Positions 1 through 10,246 of a stretch of DNA of 51,273 nt are shown here, in pieces. The DNA comes from Cognatishimia sp. F0-27. Its GTDB lineage: Bacteria; Pseudomonadota; Alphaproteobacteria; Rhodobacterales; Rhodobacteraceae. The notes under the pieces are model-generated. The model saw only the letters and a list, made by a program, of their open reading frames with translations. It had not been told where the DNA came from and made no database searches. The position numbers and the translations under genes were made by a program. The DNA lies in assembly GCF_020667845.1 (NCBI RefSeq), contig NZ_JAFMPQ010000039.1, forward strand, positions 1 through 51,273, in the 5' to 3' direction. Positions within the stretch are counted from its first letter, which is position 1. Every line of letters starts with the position of its first letter.

Positions 1-1
1 C

Positions 2-97
2 GGACTCAAGGCCCTCAACAACAACAACACCAACGTTGTCAGCGTGCTCGTGAACAAGAAGATGCGGTATCTCAGACATCAGGGGAAGCTCCATTGA
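2..97 (+). CDS. 3' end of an unrecognised protein (partial)
   Basis: An open frame enters from the left edge and stops at TGA 95-97, leaving 31 residues that end in KMRYLRHQGKLH. The peptide has an Asn run followed by a basic tail. I do not recognise a family. The stretch is too short to exclude chance, and the following 150 bases (98-248) show no gene. Confidence 0.25.
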   Translation, partial: GLKALNNNNTNVVSVLVNKKMRYLRHQGKLH

Positions 98-248
98 CCG
101 TTTGACTGCGCGGCGGAGAGAAACGCCCTTCAGGGAAATGCGTAACCTGCGCTCCGCTCGCCACTACACATAAGGAAAACGCGCATGCCGGTATAGGGTC
201 AACGCCAACCAGCCACGTTTTGCTGCGGCGCATTTCTAAGCCCAGAAT

Positions 249-1175
249 TCACCCGCCGGCGGCTACGGTATCGATCTGCTTCTCAATCTCCGCCCGGTAG
301 AGCGCGCGAATGCGCGCCGTCATCGGTCTGCGTCCATCGCCGATCCTTTTGCCATCAATCTCCGAAACAGGTGTCTGAGCACCAAACGTGCCTGTCAAAA
401 ACGCCTCTTCCGCCCCATAGGCCTCGAATAACGAAAAATTCTTCTCGAAGACCGGGATCCCGTCGGCCCGACAAAGATCGATCACCGCCTGACGCGTCAC
501 GCCGTTCATGCAGTAGTCTCCGGTCGAGGTCCAAACCTCCCCCCGGCGCACGATGAAAAAGTTGCAAGCGTTGGTTGTATTTACGAAGCCATGCGGGTCG
601 AGCATGAGCCCCTCGTCGGCACCGGCTTGTTCTGCCTGTAGACAGGCAATCACGCAATTCAGCTTCGAGTGCGAATTCAGTTTGGCATCCTGCGACATGG
701 GCAAGCCGCGTACTTGCGGGACCGTTGCAAGGCGAATGCCCTGCTCCGCCAAGGTGTCAACGGGCCGTGAATGCTCCATGATGATCACAAGAGTCGGGCC
801 GGAACGAGACAAGGACGGGTGCTGAAAAGGCCGGATCTTCACGCCGCGCGTAAGCATCACGCGAGCATGAACATCGGTATGCATCCCGTTGGCAATACGC
901 GTTTTCTCTAGCTCTTCAACCAAACCGGCACGATCCATGCCGACATCGAGACTGACGGTCTTGCATGCGTCGTAGAAGCGATCGAGATGGGCATCGAGAA
1001 AGGCCCACACGCCCTCGTAGAGCCGCAGACCCTCCCACATGCCGTCACCGAGCAAGAAACCCGAGTCGTAAACCGACACGACGGCTTGCTCACGCGGGAC
1101 GAGCGCGCCGTTTACATTGATCAGGATGGTCTGATTGCGCGCGTCATCGTCGGCTTCATGCGTTGTCGTGGCCAT
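249..1175 (-). CDS. Class IV PLP aminotransferase (D-amino acid/branched-chain type)
   Basis: Fold-type IV PLP aminotransferase of 308 residues; substrate unknown. Seen: a Tyr-Asp-Ser-Gly-Phe-Leu-Leu-Gly-Asp-Gly N-terminal block, the probable PLP lysine in NSHSKLN, and the phosphate-binding segment GFVNTTNACNFF with a downstream WTSTGDYCMNG. In IlvE and D-alanine aminotransferase a Glu in that segment contacts the pyridine nitrogen; aligned by eye it is Thr here. I recall the same feature in a poorly characterised class IV subgroup. The ATG at 1175 has AAAGGG just upstream and was chosen over an upstream in-frame start at 1229 that would overlap the neighbour. The histone-deacetylase-family gene ends 50 bp upstream on the same strand, so the two are probably co-transcribed. 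Confidence 0.9.
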   Translation of the reverse strand: MATTTHEADDDARNQTILINVNGALVPREQAVVSVYDSGFLLGDGMWEGLRLYEGVWAFLDAHLDRFYDACKTVSLDVGMDRAGLVEELEKTRIANGMHTDVHARVMLTRGVKIRPFQHPSLSRSGPTLVIIMEHSRPVDTLAEQGIRLATVPQVRGLPMSQDAKLNSHSKLNCVIACLQAEQAGADEGLMLDPHGFVNTTNACNFFIVRRGEVWTSTGDYCMNGVTRQAVIDLCRADGIPVFEKNFSLFEAYGAEEAFLTGTFGAQTPVSEIDGKRIGDGRRPMTARIRALYRAEIEKQIDTVAAGG

Positions 1176-1225
1176 ATGAAACCCTTTATCGTCTCCCGAT
1201 ATTGTGCAGGTAAAGCACCGGAAAG

Positions 1226-2356
1226 TCACGCATTTTGGTGACGCAGCCGCGTTTTATGGTGATGGATGGCCATGCGGACCGGGTCGCTCAATGGGCCGTG
1301 TCGGGGTGGATCGGCCAAGCTGTCCAGCAGCGTTGGGCCGGGTTTGCCCTTGCGGTGCCAACTCAGCGAGCGCAGCACCGCGCGTCCCTCATCGGGCAGC
1401 GTCGCAGGCGCCTCCGCGCCGCTCAGCGCGCCCCAGATGCGGGTCCAGCACCGCGCGGTCGACCATGGATTGTAGCCGCCTCCGCCGGACACGATCAAGC
1501 GAGGAGACAGTGGCCGCAAGGCATGAACGGCAGAAATATGTGCGTTATTCGAGAGACTTAGCCTGGAAAGCGGGTCTTCCAGCAAGGCATCCGCACCGCA
1601 TTGCAGATAGATCGCGTCCGGACGGAACGCGGCGACATGCGGCACGATCACCTCCCAAAGGATTGCGTCGAATTCGGTATCGTTGAACCCGCGCGGCACG
1701 GGGATGTTGATGCTCGATCCACCGGCCGTTTCACCCAGCGCACCCGTGAACGGCCAGCGCTTGTCTTCGTGCACCGAGAGCGTTCGGACCTGGGACGATC
1801 CGGCAAAGCCGATCTCGACACCGTCGCCGTGGTGCGCGTCGATATCAACATAAAATACACGCCGTAACCCCATGTTCAAAAGTCGTTTTATCGTGATGAC
1901 AGGCTCGTTGAGATAGCAGAATCCGGCGGCCCGATCCGGCAAGCCGTGATGGGTGCCGCCACCGGGGTTGTGGACCACACCTCCCTTTGCGACCAGTTCG
2001 GCGGCGAGCAGGCCACCCCCAACGGCGGTGGCCGGACGGCGAAACATCTCCGGAAAGATCGGGTTGGATAGCGTGCCCAACCCGTGCCGGTCGCGTGCTT
2101 CATCCGGGACCGCCTGCATCGCCTCAGCCTGCATCAATGCAGAAACATAACCCTCTGTGTGAAAAGCATAAAGCGCCTTCGGCTTGGCCCGCGGCGAAGG
2201 CCGGTAAAGCCGGTCCGGCAACCACCCCAGAGCGCGGGCCAGATCGGTCGCGGCCGGCACACGCTCAATGGAGAGCGGATGCGTGGCCCCGTAGCGTGAG
2301 CCGCGATAGATGCGCCCCCCGATAAAGAGTGCAGACCCTGTGCCGGCGCCCTCCAT
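1226..2356 (-). CDS. Histone deacetylase family protein (AcuC-like)
   Basis: Zinc-dependent amidohydrolase of 376 residues in the arginase/deacetylase fold. Seen: the active-site His pair in GGGTHHG, zinc ligands in DIDAHHGDG, the distal Asp in CGADALLEDPLS, and the transition-state Tyr in GGGGYNPW. Known members deacetylate acetyl-lysine (AcuC acting on acetyl-CoA synthetase) or acetylpolyamines; which applies here cannot be read from sequence. The ATG at 2356 is preferred; an in-frame TTG (2368) and GTG (2359) lie just upstream and neither has a clear ribosome binding site. The class IV aminotransferase follows 50 bp downstream, so a deacetylation-then-transamination pathway is conceivable but is only inference. 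Three phased repeats lie in the upstream region at 2399-2437. Confidence 0.9.
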   Translation of the reverse strand: MEGAGTGSALFIGGRIYRGSRYGATHPLSIERVPAATDLARALGWLPDRLYRPSPRAKPKALYAFHTEGYVSALMQAEAMQAVPDEARDRHGLGTLSNPIFPEMFRRPATAVGGGLLAAELVAKGGVVHNPGGGTHHGLPDRAAGFCYLNEPVITIKRLLNMGLRRVFYVDIDAHHGDGVEIGFAGSSQVRTLSVHEDKRWPFTGALGETAGGSSINIPVPRGFNDTEFDAILWEVIVPHVAAFRPDAIYLQCGADALLEDPLSRLSLSNNAHISAVHALRPLSPRLIVSGGGGYNPWSTARCWTRIWGALSGAEAPATLPDEGRAVLRSLSWHRKGKPGPTLLDSLADPPRHGPLSDPVRMAIHHHKTRLRHQNA

Positions 2357-2398
2357 CACATCCGGCAACCGGCATCAGGACCGGCCAAAACGGGCGAC

Positions 2399-2437
2399 GC
2401 ACAATCCATGCACATTCCATGCACAAACCATGTGTAT
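2399..2437. repeat. Three 11-bp phased direct repeats upstream of the deacetylase gene
   Basis: CCATGCACA at 2406 and 2417, and CCATGTGTA at 2428, repeat at exactly 11 bp, about one helical turn. On the minus strand the unit reads TGTGCATGG. The repeats lie 45-80 bp before the deacetylase start, where a regulator could bind. No regulator is identified, and the rest of 2357-2627 shows no gene. Confidence 0.5.
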
Positions 2438-2627
2438 CGCAGGTGCAGCATTTGGCGTCGAAGACGCGGAGATCTGCGCTGCAGGGCCAGCATCCCGTCA
2501 AGGCAACCACGCCCGCCTCGCGGCCCGCCACAACGCCGTGTGGCGCAGCCGCGCGCGATCCGCAAGACAGGCCGCCCGAGGGGGTCTGCCGTCACCCGCA
2601 ACCGGTATGCACCCAATCGCCGACGGC

Positions 2628-4454
<1,827 letters not shown>

Positions 4455-4544
4455 GCCTGCCAGCTATGCCGCGCGGCACCAGCGGTCAAGACGCCCATGC
4501 GGCGCGCGCGCGGCGAAATTCGCGCGCGGCGCGCCTGCGCCCCC

Positions 4545-4573
4545 TTTGCAATCCGCGCAGCGATGCCTATATT
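4545..4573 (+). promoter_or_regulatory. Promoter of ssrA
   Basis: A -35-like TTTGCA (4545-4550) and a good -10 TATATT (4568-4573) are separated by 17 bp. A start near 4580 would begin just before the first base of the acceptor piece of tmRNA. Confidence 0.6.
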
Positions 4574-4579
4574 AGGGAT

Positions 4580-4898
4580 GTCTCGGCAACGGGACTATGG
4601 GCATAAACGCGCATGGAATAAGCGGATCGGACCCGGGGGCGGTACCCGGCGGCTCCACCAACACCCCCGTCGTTTGCGGGATATGGGGCCGAAACAGGAT
4701 CGACGAACGTGTAAAGATGTGGCTTTGTCCCGGTGAGATACCACCGTTATCGGTTCACACAGTACAATTGCAAACGACAATCGTGCTCCGGTTGCACTCG
4801 CTGCGTAAGCAGTGGGTAACACCGAAACCTAAGCCCTTGCGCCTAGCCGCGTAAGGCGGGGTTCGCAGGCACCTGGCAACAGAAGCCTGCACTTCCTT
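4580..4898 (+). ncRNA. ssrA: tmRNA, circularly permuted two-piece form
   Basis: Transfer-messenger RNA that rescues stalled ribosomes. The acceptor piece comes first, as in alphaproteobacteria: a T-arm-like hairpin CCGGG/CCCGG with a 7-nt loop, then CGGCTCC and ACCA ending at 4660. A spacer (4661-4684) is removed. The coding piece starts at 4685 with GGGGCCG, which pairs with CGGCTCC in seven base pairs including one G-U. The tag frame 4770-4808 starts at a GCA resume codon and gives ANDNRAPVALAA, ending in the ClpXP-recognised ALAA. CGTGT (near 4708) can pair with ACGCG (near 4606) as helix P2. A GCAGGC/GCCTGC hairpin lies near the 3' end. The outer ends are estimated to about 15 nt. Confidence 0.93.
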
Positions 4899-4900
4899 CC

Positions 4901-4919
4901 TCTCTCTCTCTCTCTCTCT
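4901..4919. repeat. TC dinucleotide microsatellite
   Basis: About nine and a half TC units follow the ssrA coding piece directly. Such runs are prone to slippage. No clear intrinsic terminator is seen; a weak GGCAC/GTGCC hairpin lies further on, near 4950-4967. The rest of 4920-5079 shows nothing beyond the leader of the next gene. Confidence 0.8.
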
Positions 4920-5079
4920 GGTTGCTTTCTGGTTCGGTATCGCGCGCGCGCTGGCACGATCGTTGTGCCTTGCCTGATGCGTGGAAAAGCGGCCCCTGCC
5001 CGCGACTTGCCACAGATCAAAGACGGCGCGGCAGCGTCTGTCATGGTCGGTATGACCACAACAGGAGAGGAGCACGGAG

Positions 5080-5397
5080 ATGACGGATTGGACCGCCCAG
5101 GAACGGTCGCTCAGAGCGCGCAGAGCCGAGTTGATCGGCGACATCCGCAAGATCGAGGATCAGCTGGATGACGAGCCGCCGAAGGATTGGGAAGACCGCG
5201 CCTCGGAGCGCCAGGGGGACGAGGTTCTGGAATCGCTCGGGCTGCACGACCAGTCGGAGCTGCGCCAGATCGACGCCGCCCTCGATCGGTTGGCGCAGGG
5301 CGCGTATGGCATTTGCGTGCAATGCGGGTCCGACATCTCCGCCGAGCGGCTTGAGGCGTTGCCTGCGACCCCGTTCTGCAAGGGCTGCGCCGCCTGA
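5080..5397 (+). CDS. TraR/DksA family zinc-finger protein
   Basis: Small 105-residue DksA/TraR relative. Seen: an N-terminal helical, acidic region and a C-terminal Cys4 zinc finger, CVQC then 17 residues then CKGC, the spacing of the DksA finger. Family members insert a coiled coil into the RNA polymerase secondary channel and adjust rRNA and stress promoters with ppGpp. This one is shorter than E. coli DksA (151 residues) and its coiled coil is abbreviated, so it is better called DksA-like than DksA. The start follows a GGAG-rich leader (AGGAGAGGAGCACGGAG). It stands alone, downstream of ssrA. Confidence 0.88.
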   Translation: MTDWTAQERSLRARRAELIGDIRKIEDQLDDEPPKDWEDRASERQGDEVLESLGLHDQSELRQIDAALDRLAQGAYGICVQCGSDISAERLEALPATPFCKGCAA

Positions 5398-5410
5398 TCG
5401 GAGCTCCGCC

Positions 5411-5448
5411 GGGCAGGCCGCCGGAAGGTGGGCGGGCCGCCGGAAGGT
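5411..5448. repeat. Two tandem 19-bp copies after the DksA-like gene
   Basis: The unit GGGCRGGCCGCCGGAAGGT occurs twice head to tail, starting 13 bp after the stop codon. The copies differ by one base, and a truncated third copy follows. Confidence 0.75.
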
Positions 5449-5510
5449 GGGCGCGCCCCGCCCGGCGGGCTTGATCAGCGCTGGATGCCGGATCGGAACG
5501 GCATGGCGGA

Positions 5511-8500
5511 TCAGAACAGGATGATGTCGTCGATCACCTGCGACAGCGCGGTGACGCCGTCGATCTGCAGGCTGTTGCCATTGCCGAAATCGAGTGTGAG
5601 GGCATCGCCGGACGGGGTCTGGACGGTTTGGGCCAGATCGTTGATCGTGGCCCCTGCCCCAAGCACCGCGATCTCGATGGCGATGCTGTCGAACCCGGGT
5701 TGAAAATCGGCGATGCGGTCGGCCCCGTCGCCCGCGAGAAAGGCAAACCTGTCGCGGCCAAGCCCGCCGATCAGCACGTCATCGCCGGCGCCGCCAAACA
5801 ACCAGTCATCCCCGAAATTGCCCTCCAAGCGGTCCGCGCCACCCCCGCCATACAGCGTGTCGTTCCCCGCTTCACCCTGCAACGTGTCCGCGCCGGTATC
5901 GCCGCGCAGCGTGTCGAAATTGATACCGCCCCGCAGGATGTCGTTGCCTGCGCCGCCTTCGAGACTGTCGGCGCCGGAGCGACCGAGCAGCGTGTCGTGG
6001 CCTGTCCCGCCGAGCAGCGTGTCGAAGCCGGTGGAGCCATCGAGGCTGTCGGCGCCCTGCCCGCCTTCAAGAAGATCGAAGCCCTGCCCGCCGATCAGCG
6101 TGTCGTTGCCTGCCCCGCCCATCAGCAGGTCACGCCCGAAATTGCCGGTCAGGCTGTCCGCGCCCTCATCGCCATGAAGGCTATCCTCGCCATCCGCGCC
6201 GCGCAGCGTGTCGGCGGCCAGACCGCCGCGCAATATGTCAAAGCCGATGCCGCCATCAATGCTGTCGAGCCCTGCGCCACCGTCGATCTGATCATTGCCG
6301 GACTGGCCGCGCAATTCGTCGTTGTCGTCGCCGCCGTTGAGAATGTCCGAGCCGTAGCCGCCATTGATCGTGTCATTGCCCGCGCCGCCGTCGATTTCGT
6401 CGACATAGCCGTCGCGCACCAGAACGTTGATCGAGACACGCCCGACCCCTTCAACATCGAGAAACAGCGTGTCCGCGCCGAGGTTTTCGGCGGCGCTGAT
6501 CGCGAGTTCGAAGCTGTAGTCGCCCGGGGAGACGTCTTCGAAGCGGTCCGTGAGCAGCGTTGCGTAACCGTAGTCGTCGCTTGTGATCTCCGCGTCGAGA
6601 TCGAAAGCCTGTGACAGCTCGGTGTCGAGATCTACGGAAAAGACAATGTCAGTATAGTCGAAATCCCCTGCATCCTCGATGCCGATGGAGACGATGTCGG
6701 CCTCTTCGTCGACGAAATAGCGCGTCCGGTCCGCACCATCGAAATTGAGATTGGCATAGGCCATATGCACCACGTCCGCATCGCTCAGAACCACGCCATT
6801 GTGGATCAGCAGGGGCGGCACCTGATCGGCGGCGTTTGGCGGGCAGCCGGTTTCGGGATTGACGAATTGCAGCGGGCCTTCGAGATCGCCAAAGCGGCGG
6901 TTGCCATTGGGAATGAGAAAGAAACCCAGTTCGAACCCGTCTGGAACGACACCGAGGTCACGGGTCTCGCCAATTTCGAGCACGCCGATGCTGGCGTCCT
7001 GAAAGATGATGCGTGGGTCCGATATCGTCCCGTCCGGCGCGATCAGATAGCTGCCGAACGTGTTGCGGAAGGCGGCCGTGTCATCGAGAAAGGCCAGCGT
7101 GGCCGTAGTTTCGCCATCGCCGCGCAGGTATTGCCGCCCCGCGAGATTGTCGAGATTGTCCACAAGCGTAACGTCAACGGCGATGGTCTGGACCTCGCCG
7201 GGCGCGAGAAAGACGTCGATCACGGTCGCGGAGAGCCGGTCGGTCTCGTCGCGCAGCGAGACCCGAGACGGCAAGGCGGGCCGCACCAGCGGAAGGTTTT
7301 CCAGATCGCCTTCAATCAGGTCGTGGCCATCGCCGCCCATGATGGTGTCGAAACCGCTCATGCCCCGGATCGTGTCATCGCCGCCGCGCCCGTCGATCAC
7401 ATTGCGCCCGGAATTGCCGAACAGCGCCTCGCCCGCGTCGGTGCCCGCGACCGGCGCGAGCGTGATCGTGCTGGCCCCGAGCCCGTCTCCGAGCGCCGGC
7501 AGCAACGGGGTGCCGGGATCCCGCTCCGGCTCCGGCACGCAAACCGGGATGACGACATCCACAGCGCGCGTGGGATCGGCTCTTTCATCGAGCGAGATTT
7601 CGGCTCCGATGGTGACAACGGCGCGTTCGGGCGGTTCGGACGGGCTGTCCGCATCGCCCAGCACATCCCAAGCGCGCAGATCCCCGATCACATCGGCGCG
7701 GGTGTCTACCGTTCCGTCATCGTAGACGATGGCCTCGATCTGATCGTTGCCGCCGTCTTCGAGCGCGTGCACGAAGGTGCTCAGCGATCCGTCCAGCGTG
7801 TTGCGAATGATCAGCGTCGTGGGGTCGATCTCGGAATACACATACTCCACCTGATTGCGCGCAAGGCCGGTGATCACGATCTGGTCAAACTCTCCGGCGA
7901 GGCCGAGATCCTGCACCGTGATCGATTGCGAAAAGGGGGTGATCACGTAGCTGTCCTGCCCGATCCCGCCGGTCAGGATGTCATTGCCCGCCCCGCCCGA
8001 GAGCACGTCGTCGCCCGCCCCGCCCAACAGCCGGTCGTTCATCGCGCCGCCGGTGATCGTGTCGTCGCCCGCCAATCCGTGCGCAATCTGCACCGTGTCG
8101 CCAAGCGTCATCACATCATCGCCCGTTGTTCCGACGCTGGCGCCGTTGAGCCGCCAATCGCTGCGCGCGCCCGATCCGGTGCCTGAATTGGCGTCACCAA
8201 GACCGGGTGCGTCGGGGTCCGTGAGATCCACCTCGCTCAGCCGCGCGGATACCTCCGCGAATTGTGCAGGGGCGGCGGCATAGGCGATCTTGTTGGTGGT
8301 GTTGAGATCGTCGCGCCAATCGGGTGCGAAACTGATGACACACTCCTCGATCCGGGCATTGATCGTGTTGAGAAAATCACTCAGGACCAGTCCGCCGGCG
8401 AGGCTGTCGATGGCGGTCAGCGCGCGTGCATACCCGGCCGATGTCGTGCCCGGCCGCGCGACGGTATCCACGAATTCCAGAACCGTTTCCGACAAGTCGA

Positions 8501-8714
8501 GAAAAAAGGCATCCGAGAAATCGCCGGAAAAATCACCCGGCGCGAGCTGGATGCGCGCATATTGCGTCCAGTCGACCTCGTCCGCGGTCAGCCGCTCGCT
8601 ATCGCCGGGCAGGATGTTTTGCAACTGCGTGAGATTATAGGAGTTCCAGTATACGATCGCGCAGGCGATACGGTAAGCGCCGGTGACGGCGTCGTTTATG
8701 TCTGGTCCGGGCAT
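5511..8714 (-). CDS. RTX repeat protein with DUF4114 domain (probable type I secretion substrate)
   Basis: Acidic secreted protein of 1067 residues. Seen: an N-terminal region of about 190 residues I cannot assign; a short block of GGxGxDxLx calcium-binding nonapeptides (about 225-250); a second block (about 420-470); a DUF4114-like domain (about 505-695) with [15 protein letters not shown] and the acidic [11 protein letters not shown] motif; a long nonapeptide array (about 775-990); and a C-terminal tail ending DDIILF, typical of uncleaved type I secretion signals. RTX repeats fold into calcium-bound beta-rolls outside the cell. No adjacent HlyB/HlyD exporter is present. The ATG at 8714 is preferred over a TTG at 8774. 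Adhesin and enzyme roles are both possible; no catalytic domain is recognised. Confidence 0.9.
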   Translation of the reverse strand: MPGPDINDAVTGAYRIACAIVYWNSYNLTQLQNILPGDSERLTADEVDWTQYARIQLAPGDFSGDFSDAFFLDLSETVLEFVDTVARPGTTSAGYARALTAIDSLAGGLVLSDFLNTINARIEECVISFAPDWRDDLNTTNKIAYAAAPAQFAEVSARLSEVDLTDPDAPGLGDANSGTGSGARSDWRLNGASVGTTGDDVMTLGDTVQIAHGLAGDDTITGGAMNDRLLGGAGDDVLSGGAGNDILTGGIGQDSYVITPFSQSITVQDLGLAGEFDQIVITGLARNQVEYVYSEIDPTTLIIRNTLDGSLSTFVHALEDGGNDQIEAIVYDDGTVDTRADVIGDLRAWDVLGDADSPSEPPERAVVTIGAEISLDERADPTRAVDVVIPVCVPEPERDPGTPLLPALGDGLGASTITLAPVAGTDAGEALFGNSGRNVIDGRGGDDTIRGMSGFDTIMGGDGHDLIEGDLENLPLVRPALPSRVSLRDETDRLSATVIDVFLAPGEVQTIAVDVTLVDNLDNLAGRQYLRGDGETTATLAFLDDTAAFRNTFGSYLIAPDGTISDPRIIFQDASIGVLEIGETRDLGVVPDGFELGFFLIPNGNRRFGDLEGPLQFVNPETGCPPNAADQVPPLLIHNGVVLSDADVVHMAYANLNFDGADRTRYFVDEEADIVSIGIEDAGDFDYTDIVFSVDLDTELSQAFDLDAEITSDDYGYATLLTDRFEDVSPGDYSFELAISAAENLGADTLFLDVEGVGRVSINVLVRDGYVDEIDGGAGNDTINGGYGSDILNGGDDNDELRGQSGNDQIDGGAGLDSIDGGIGFDILRGGLAADTLRGADGEDSLHGDEGADSLTGNFGRDLLMGGAGNDTLIGGQGFDLLEGGQGADSLDGSTGFDTLLGGTGHDTLLGRSGADSLEGGAGNDILRGGINFDTLRGDTGADTLQGEAGNDTLYGGGGADRLEGNFGDDWLFGGAGDDVLIGGLGRDRFAFLAGDGADRIADFQPGFDSIAIEIAVLGAGATINDLAQTVQTPSGDALTLDFGNGNSLQIDGVTALSQVIDDIILF

Positions 8715-8926
8715 GAAGCGTCTTTCGTCTGAAATTTGCGCATGGACCGCGATAATGATGCGGTGACGATGCAATGGGTGATAATCAAGGGACGCCCCAA
8801 GGGGCCTAAACTCCTGTCAGGCTAAACGGCAGGGATTTACCGCGTCAACGTGTTTTGCGCCCATCCGGTGGGGTGCGCGGCGATGGCGCTGCGCCCGAAC
8901 GCCAAGGGTTTCTTAAGACCTCCGTG

Positions 8927-8938
8927 CAAAAGCTTTTG
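8927..8938. promoter_or_regulatory. 12-bp palindrome upstream of the Acb2-like gene
   Basis: CAAAAGCTTTTG is a perfect palindrome ending 27 bp before the ATG at 8966. It could be an operator or chance AT-rich symmetry. The remaining divergent region 8715-8926 shows no gene. Confidence 0.3.
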
Positions 8939-8965
8939 TGGGGTTTTTGTTGAGGAACGGATTTC

Positions 8966-9181
8966 ATGAAACAGCAAGATCAGTTCGGGTCCCTGTATCG
9001 CCCGATGGACGATGCCGAGAACCGGATCATCTACGGCGCGCGGGAAATTGCCTCCGATTTCGGCGATTTGCTCGACCGGCTGGAAGACAGCCGGGAGAAG
9101 GATCTCGCTTTGACCCGGCTTGAAGAAGCGGTGATGTGGCTGACCAAGCACGTGGTGCGCCATGGGGCGCCTGCGGATTGA
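8966..9181 (+). CDS. Acb2/Tad1-like small helical protein
   Basis: Protein of 71 residues. Its C-terminal helix, SREKDLALTRLEEAVMWL, closely matches the hallmark of the Acb2/Tad1-type domain as I recall it from phage proteins (SREKSLALTKLEEAVMWA). Acb2 proteins are small helical oligomers that bind cyclic di- and trinucleotides and block CBASS immunity. Here the preceding helix (about residues 16-38) is compatible with the two-helix hairpin. Tyr11 and Arg26 could be ligand contacts, to be checked by structure. The start has a good leader (TTGAGGAACGGATTTC). No phage gene lies nearby: neighbours are an RTX protein and a DUF1194 protein. It may be a domesticated or host version. Family assignment is likely; function is inference. 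Confidence 0.75.
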   Translation: MKQQDQFGSLYRPMDDAENRIIYGAREIASDFGDLLDRLEDSREKDLALTRLEEAVMWLTKHVVRHGAPAD

Positions 9182-9303
9182 CGCCGCGGGTGTCCCCCGC
9201 GCGGTGACAGGAGCCCCGGCCTGTGACCCGCGGCAACACGCCGGAGGACGCGACAGGTGCATTTCACGCTTGACCCTTTGCGTGGATCGCGCACCTTGCA
9301 GGG

Positions 9304-10014
9304 ATGATCCGTTATCTTTGCGCAGTCGTTCTCTCATGCCAGATGTCAGCCGCCGCGGCGTGCCAGACCGCCCTGATGCTTGCGATGGACGTGTCGAACT
9401 CCGTCGATCCGAGCGAATACCGGCTTCAGATCGACGGGCTGGCCGCGGCGCTGGCCGATCCCGAGATTGCCGAGATCCTCGTGCGCGACGACGTGATGTT
9501 GTCGGTCGTGCAATGGTCCGGTGAGGACCGGCAAGAGCTGAGCATCCCCTGGACACAGATGCGGTCCGGCTTGCACGTCGCGGAATTTGCGGCGCGGGTG
9601 CGGGTGCTTGAGCGGGCTTTCGTGCTGTCGGAAACCGCTCCCGCCGAGGCGTTGCGCTTTGCGTTGCGGCAGTTCCGCGATGTGCCGCACTGTGCGCGGC
9701 ACGTGATCGACATGTCTGGCGACGGCACACCGAACGCGGGCGGCGAAGTGAGCCGCATCCGGCGGCAGGCCGAGCGCGCGGGCGTCACGGTGAACGGGCT
9801 GGCGATCGAGGGGATCGGGGTCGCCATCACCAATTTCTATGGCCGTCAGGTCATCACCCGCGACGGCTTTGTGATGACAGCGCGGGGGCATCGTGACTAC
9901 GCCCGCGCGATCCGGGCCAAGATCCTGCGGGAGATCTCGCGCGTGATGGGGCGGTTGGAGCGGCCGGCGCCCTGCCCGCGCGCCTGCGCCGCGCCGACGG
10001 CCGCGCCATCATGA
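9304..10014 (+). CDS. DUF1194 VWA-like secreted protein
   Basis: Protein of 236 residues with a signal peptide (hydrophobic residues 4-18, AAAAC near the cleavage site). The mature part starts with a von Willebrand A-type fold: LAMDVSNSVD gives the DxSxS metal-ion site at the first strand, and HVIDMSGDGTPNAG supplies later metal-site residues. This matches DUF1194, periplasmic VWA-like proteins common in Rhodobacteraceae with no assigned role. The tail is Cys/Pro/Ala-rich and its stop codon lies in the first copy of a 98-bp tandem repeat. ChrA lies 232 bp downstream on the same strand. Confidence 0.85.
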   Translation: MIRYLCAVVLSCQMSAAAACQTALMLAMDVSNSVDPSEYRLQIDGLAAALADPEIAEILVRDDVMLSVVQWSGEDRQELSIPWTQMRSGLHVAEFAARVRVLERAFVLSETAPAEALRFALRQFRDVPHCARHVIDMSGDGTPNAGGEVSRIRRQAERAGVTVNGLAIEGIGVAITNFYGRQVITRDGFVMTARGHRDYARAIRAKILREISRVMGRLERPAPCPRACAAPTAAPS

Positions 10015-10206
10015 CACGGTGGCCGCTCTTTGGTCGACGGCGTGCAGGGCGCCAATCCGACGGGAAAGCGCGATGAGCCGCGCGAAGGACACCTCGCGCC
10101 GCGCCGTCATGACACGGTGGCCGCTCTTTGGTCGACGGCGTGCAAGGTGCCAATCCGATGGGAAAGCGCGATGAGCCGCGCGCAGCGCATCCCGCGCCAC
10201 GCCCTG
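10011..10206. repeat. 98-bp tandem repeat, two copies, starting at a gene's stop codon
   Basis: Unit 1 is 10011-10108 and unit 2 is 10109-10206. They match closely over the first 70 bp, beginning ATGACACGGTGG, and diverge towards the end. The DUF1194 stop codon TGA (10012-10014) is in unit 1 and its duplicate is in unit 2. The rest of the gap to chrA (10207-10246) holds nothing evident. Confidence 0.85.
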
Positions 10207-10246
10207 AGCGCGCGGACGGGGTCGACGAAACACCGCGATCGACCCA

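Noticed and set aside
8837-9730. Long minus-strand reading frame over the Acb2-like and DUF1194 genes
   Set aside because: It is Arg/Ala/Pro-rich with no domain, and lies opposite two better-supported genes. It is a typical GC-rich shadow frame.
8715-10014. Prophage or phage remnant around the Acb2-like gene
   Set aside because: No integrase, structural or replication genes and no attachment repeats; the neighbours are ordinary bacterial genes.
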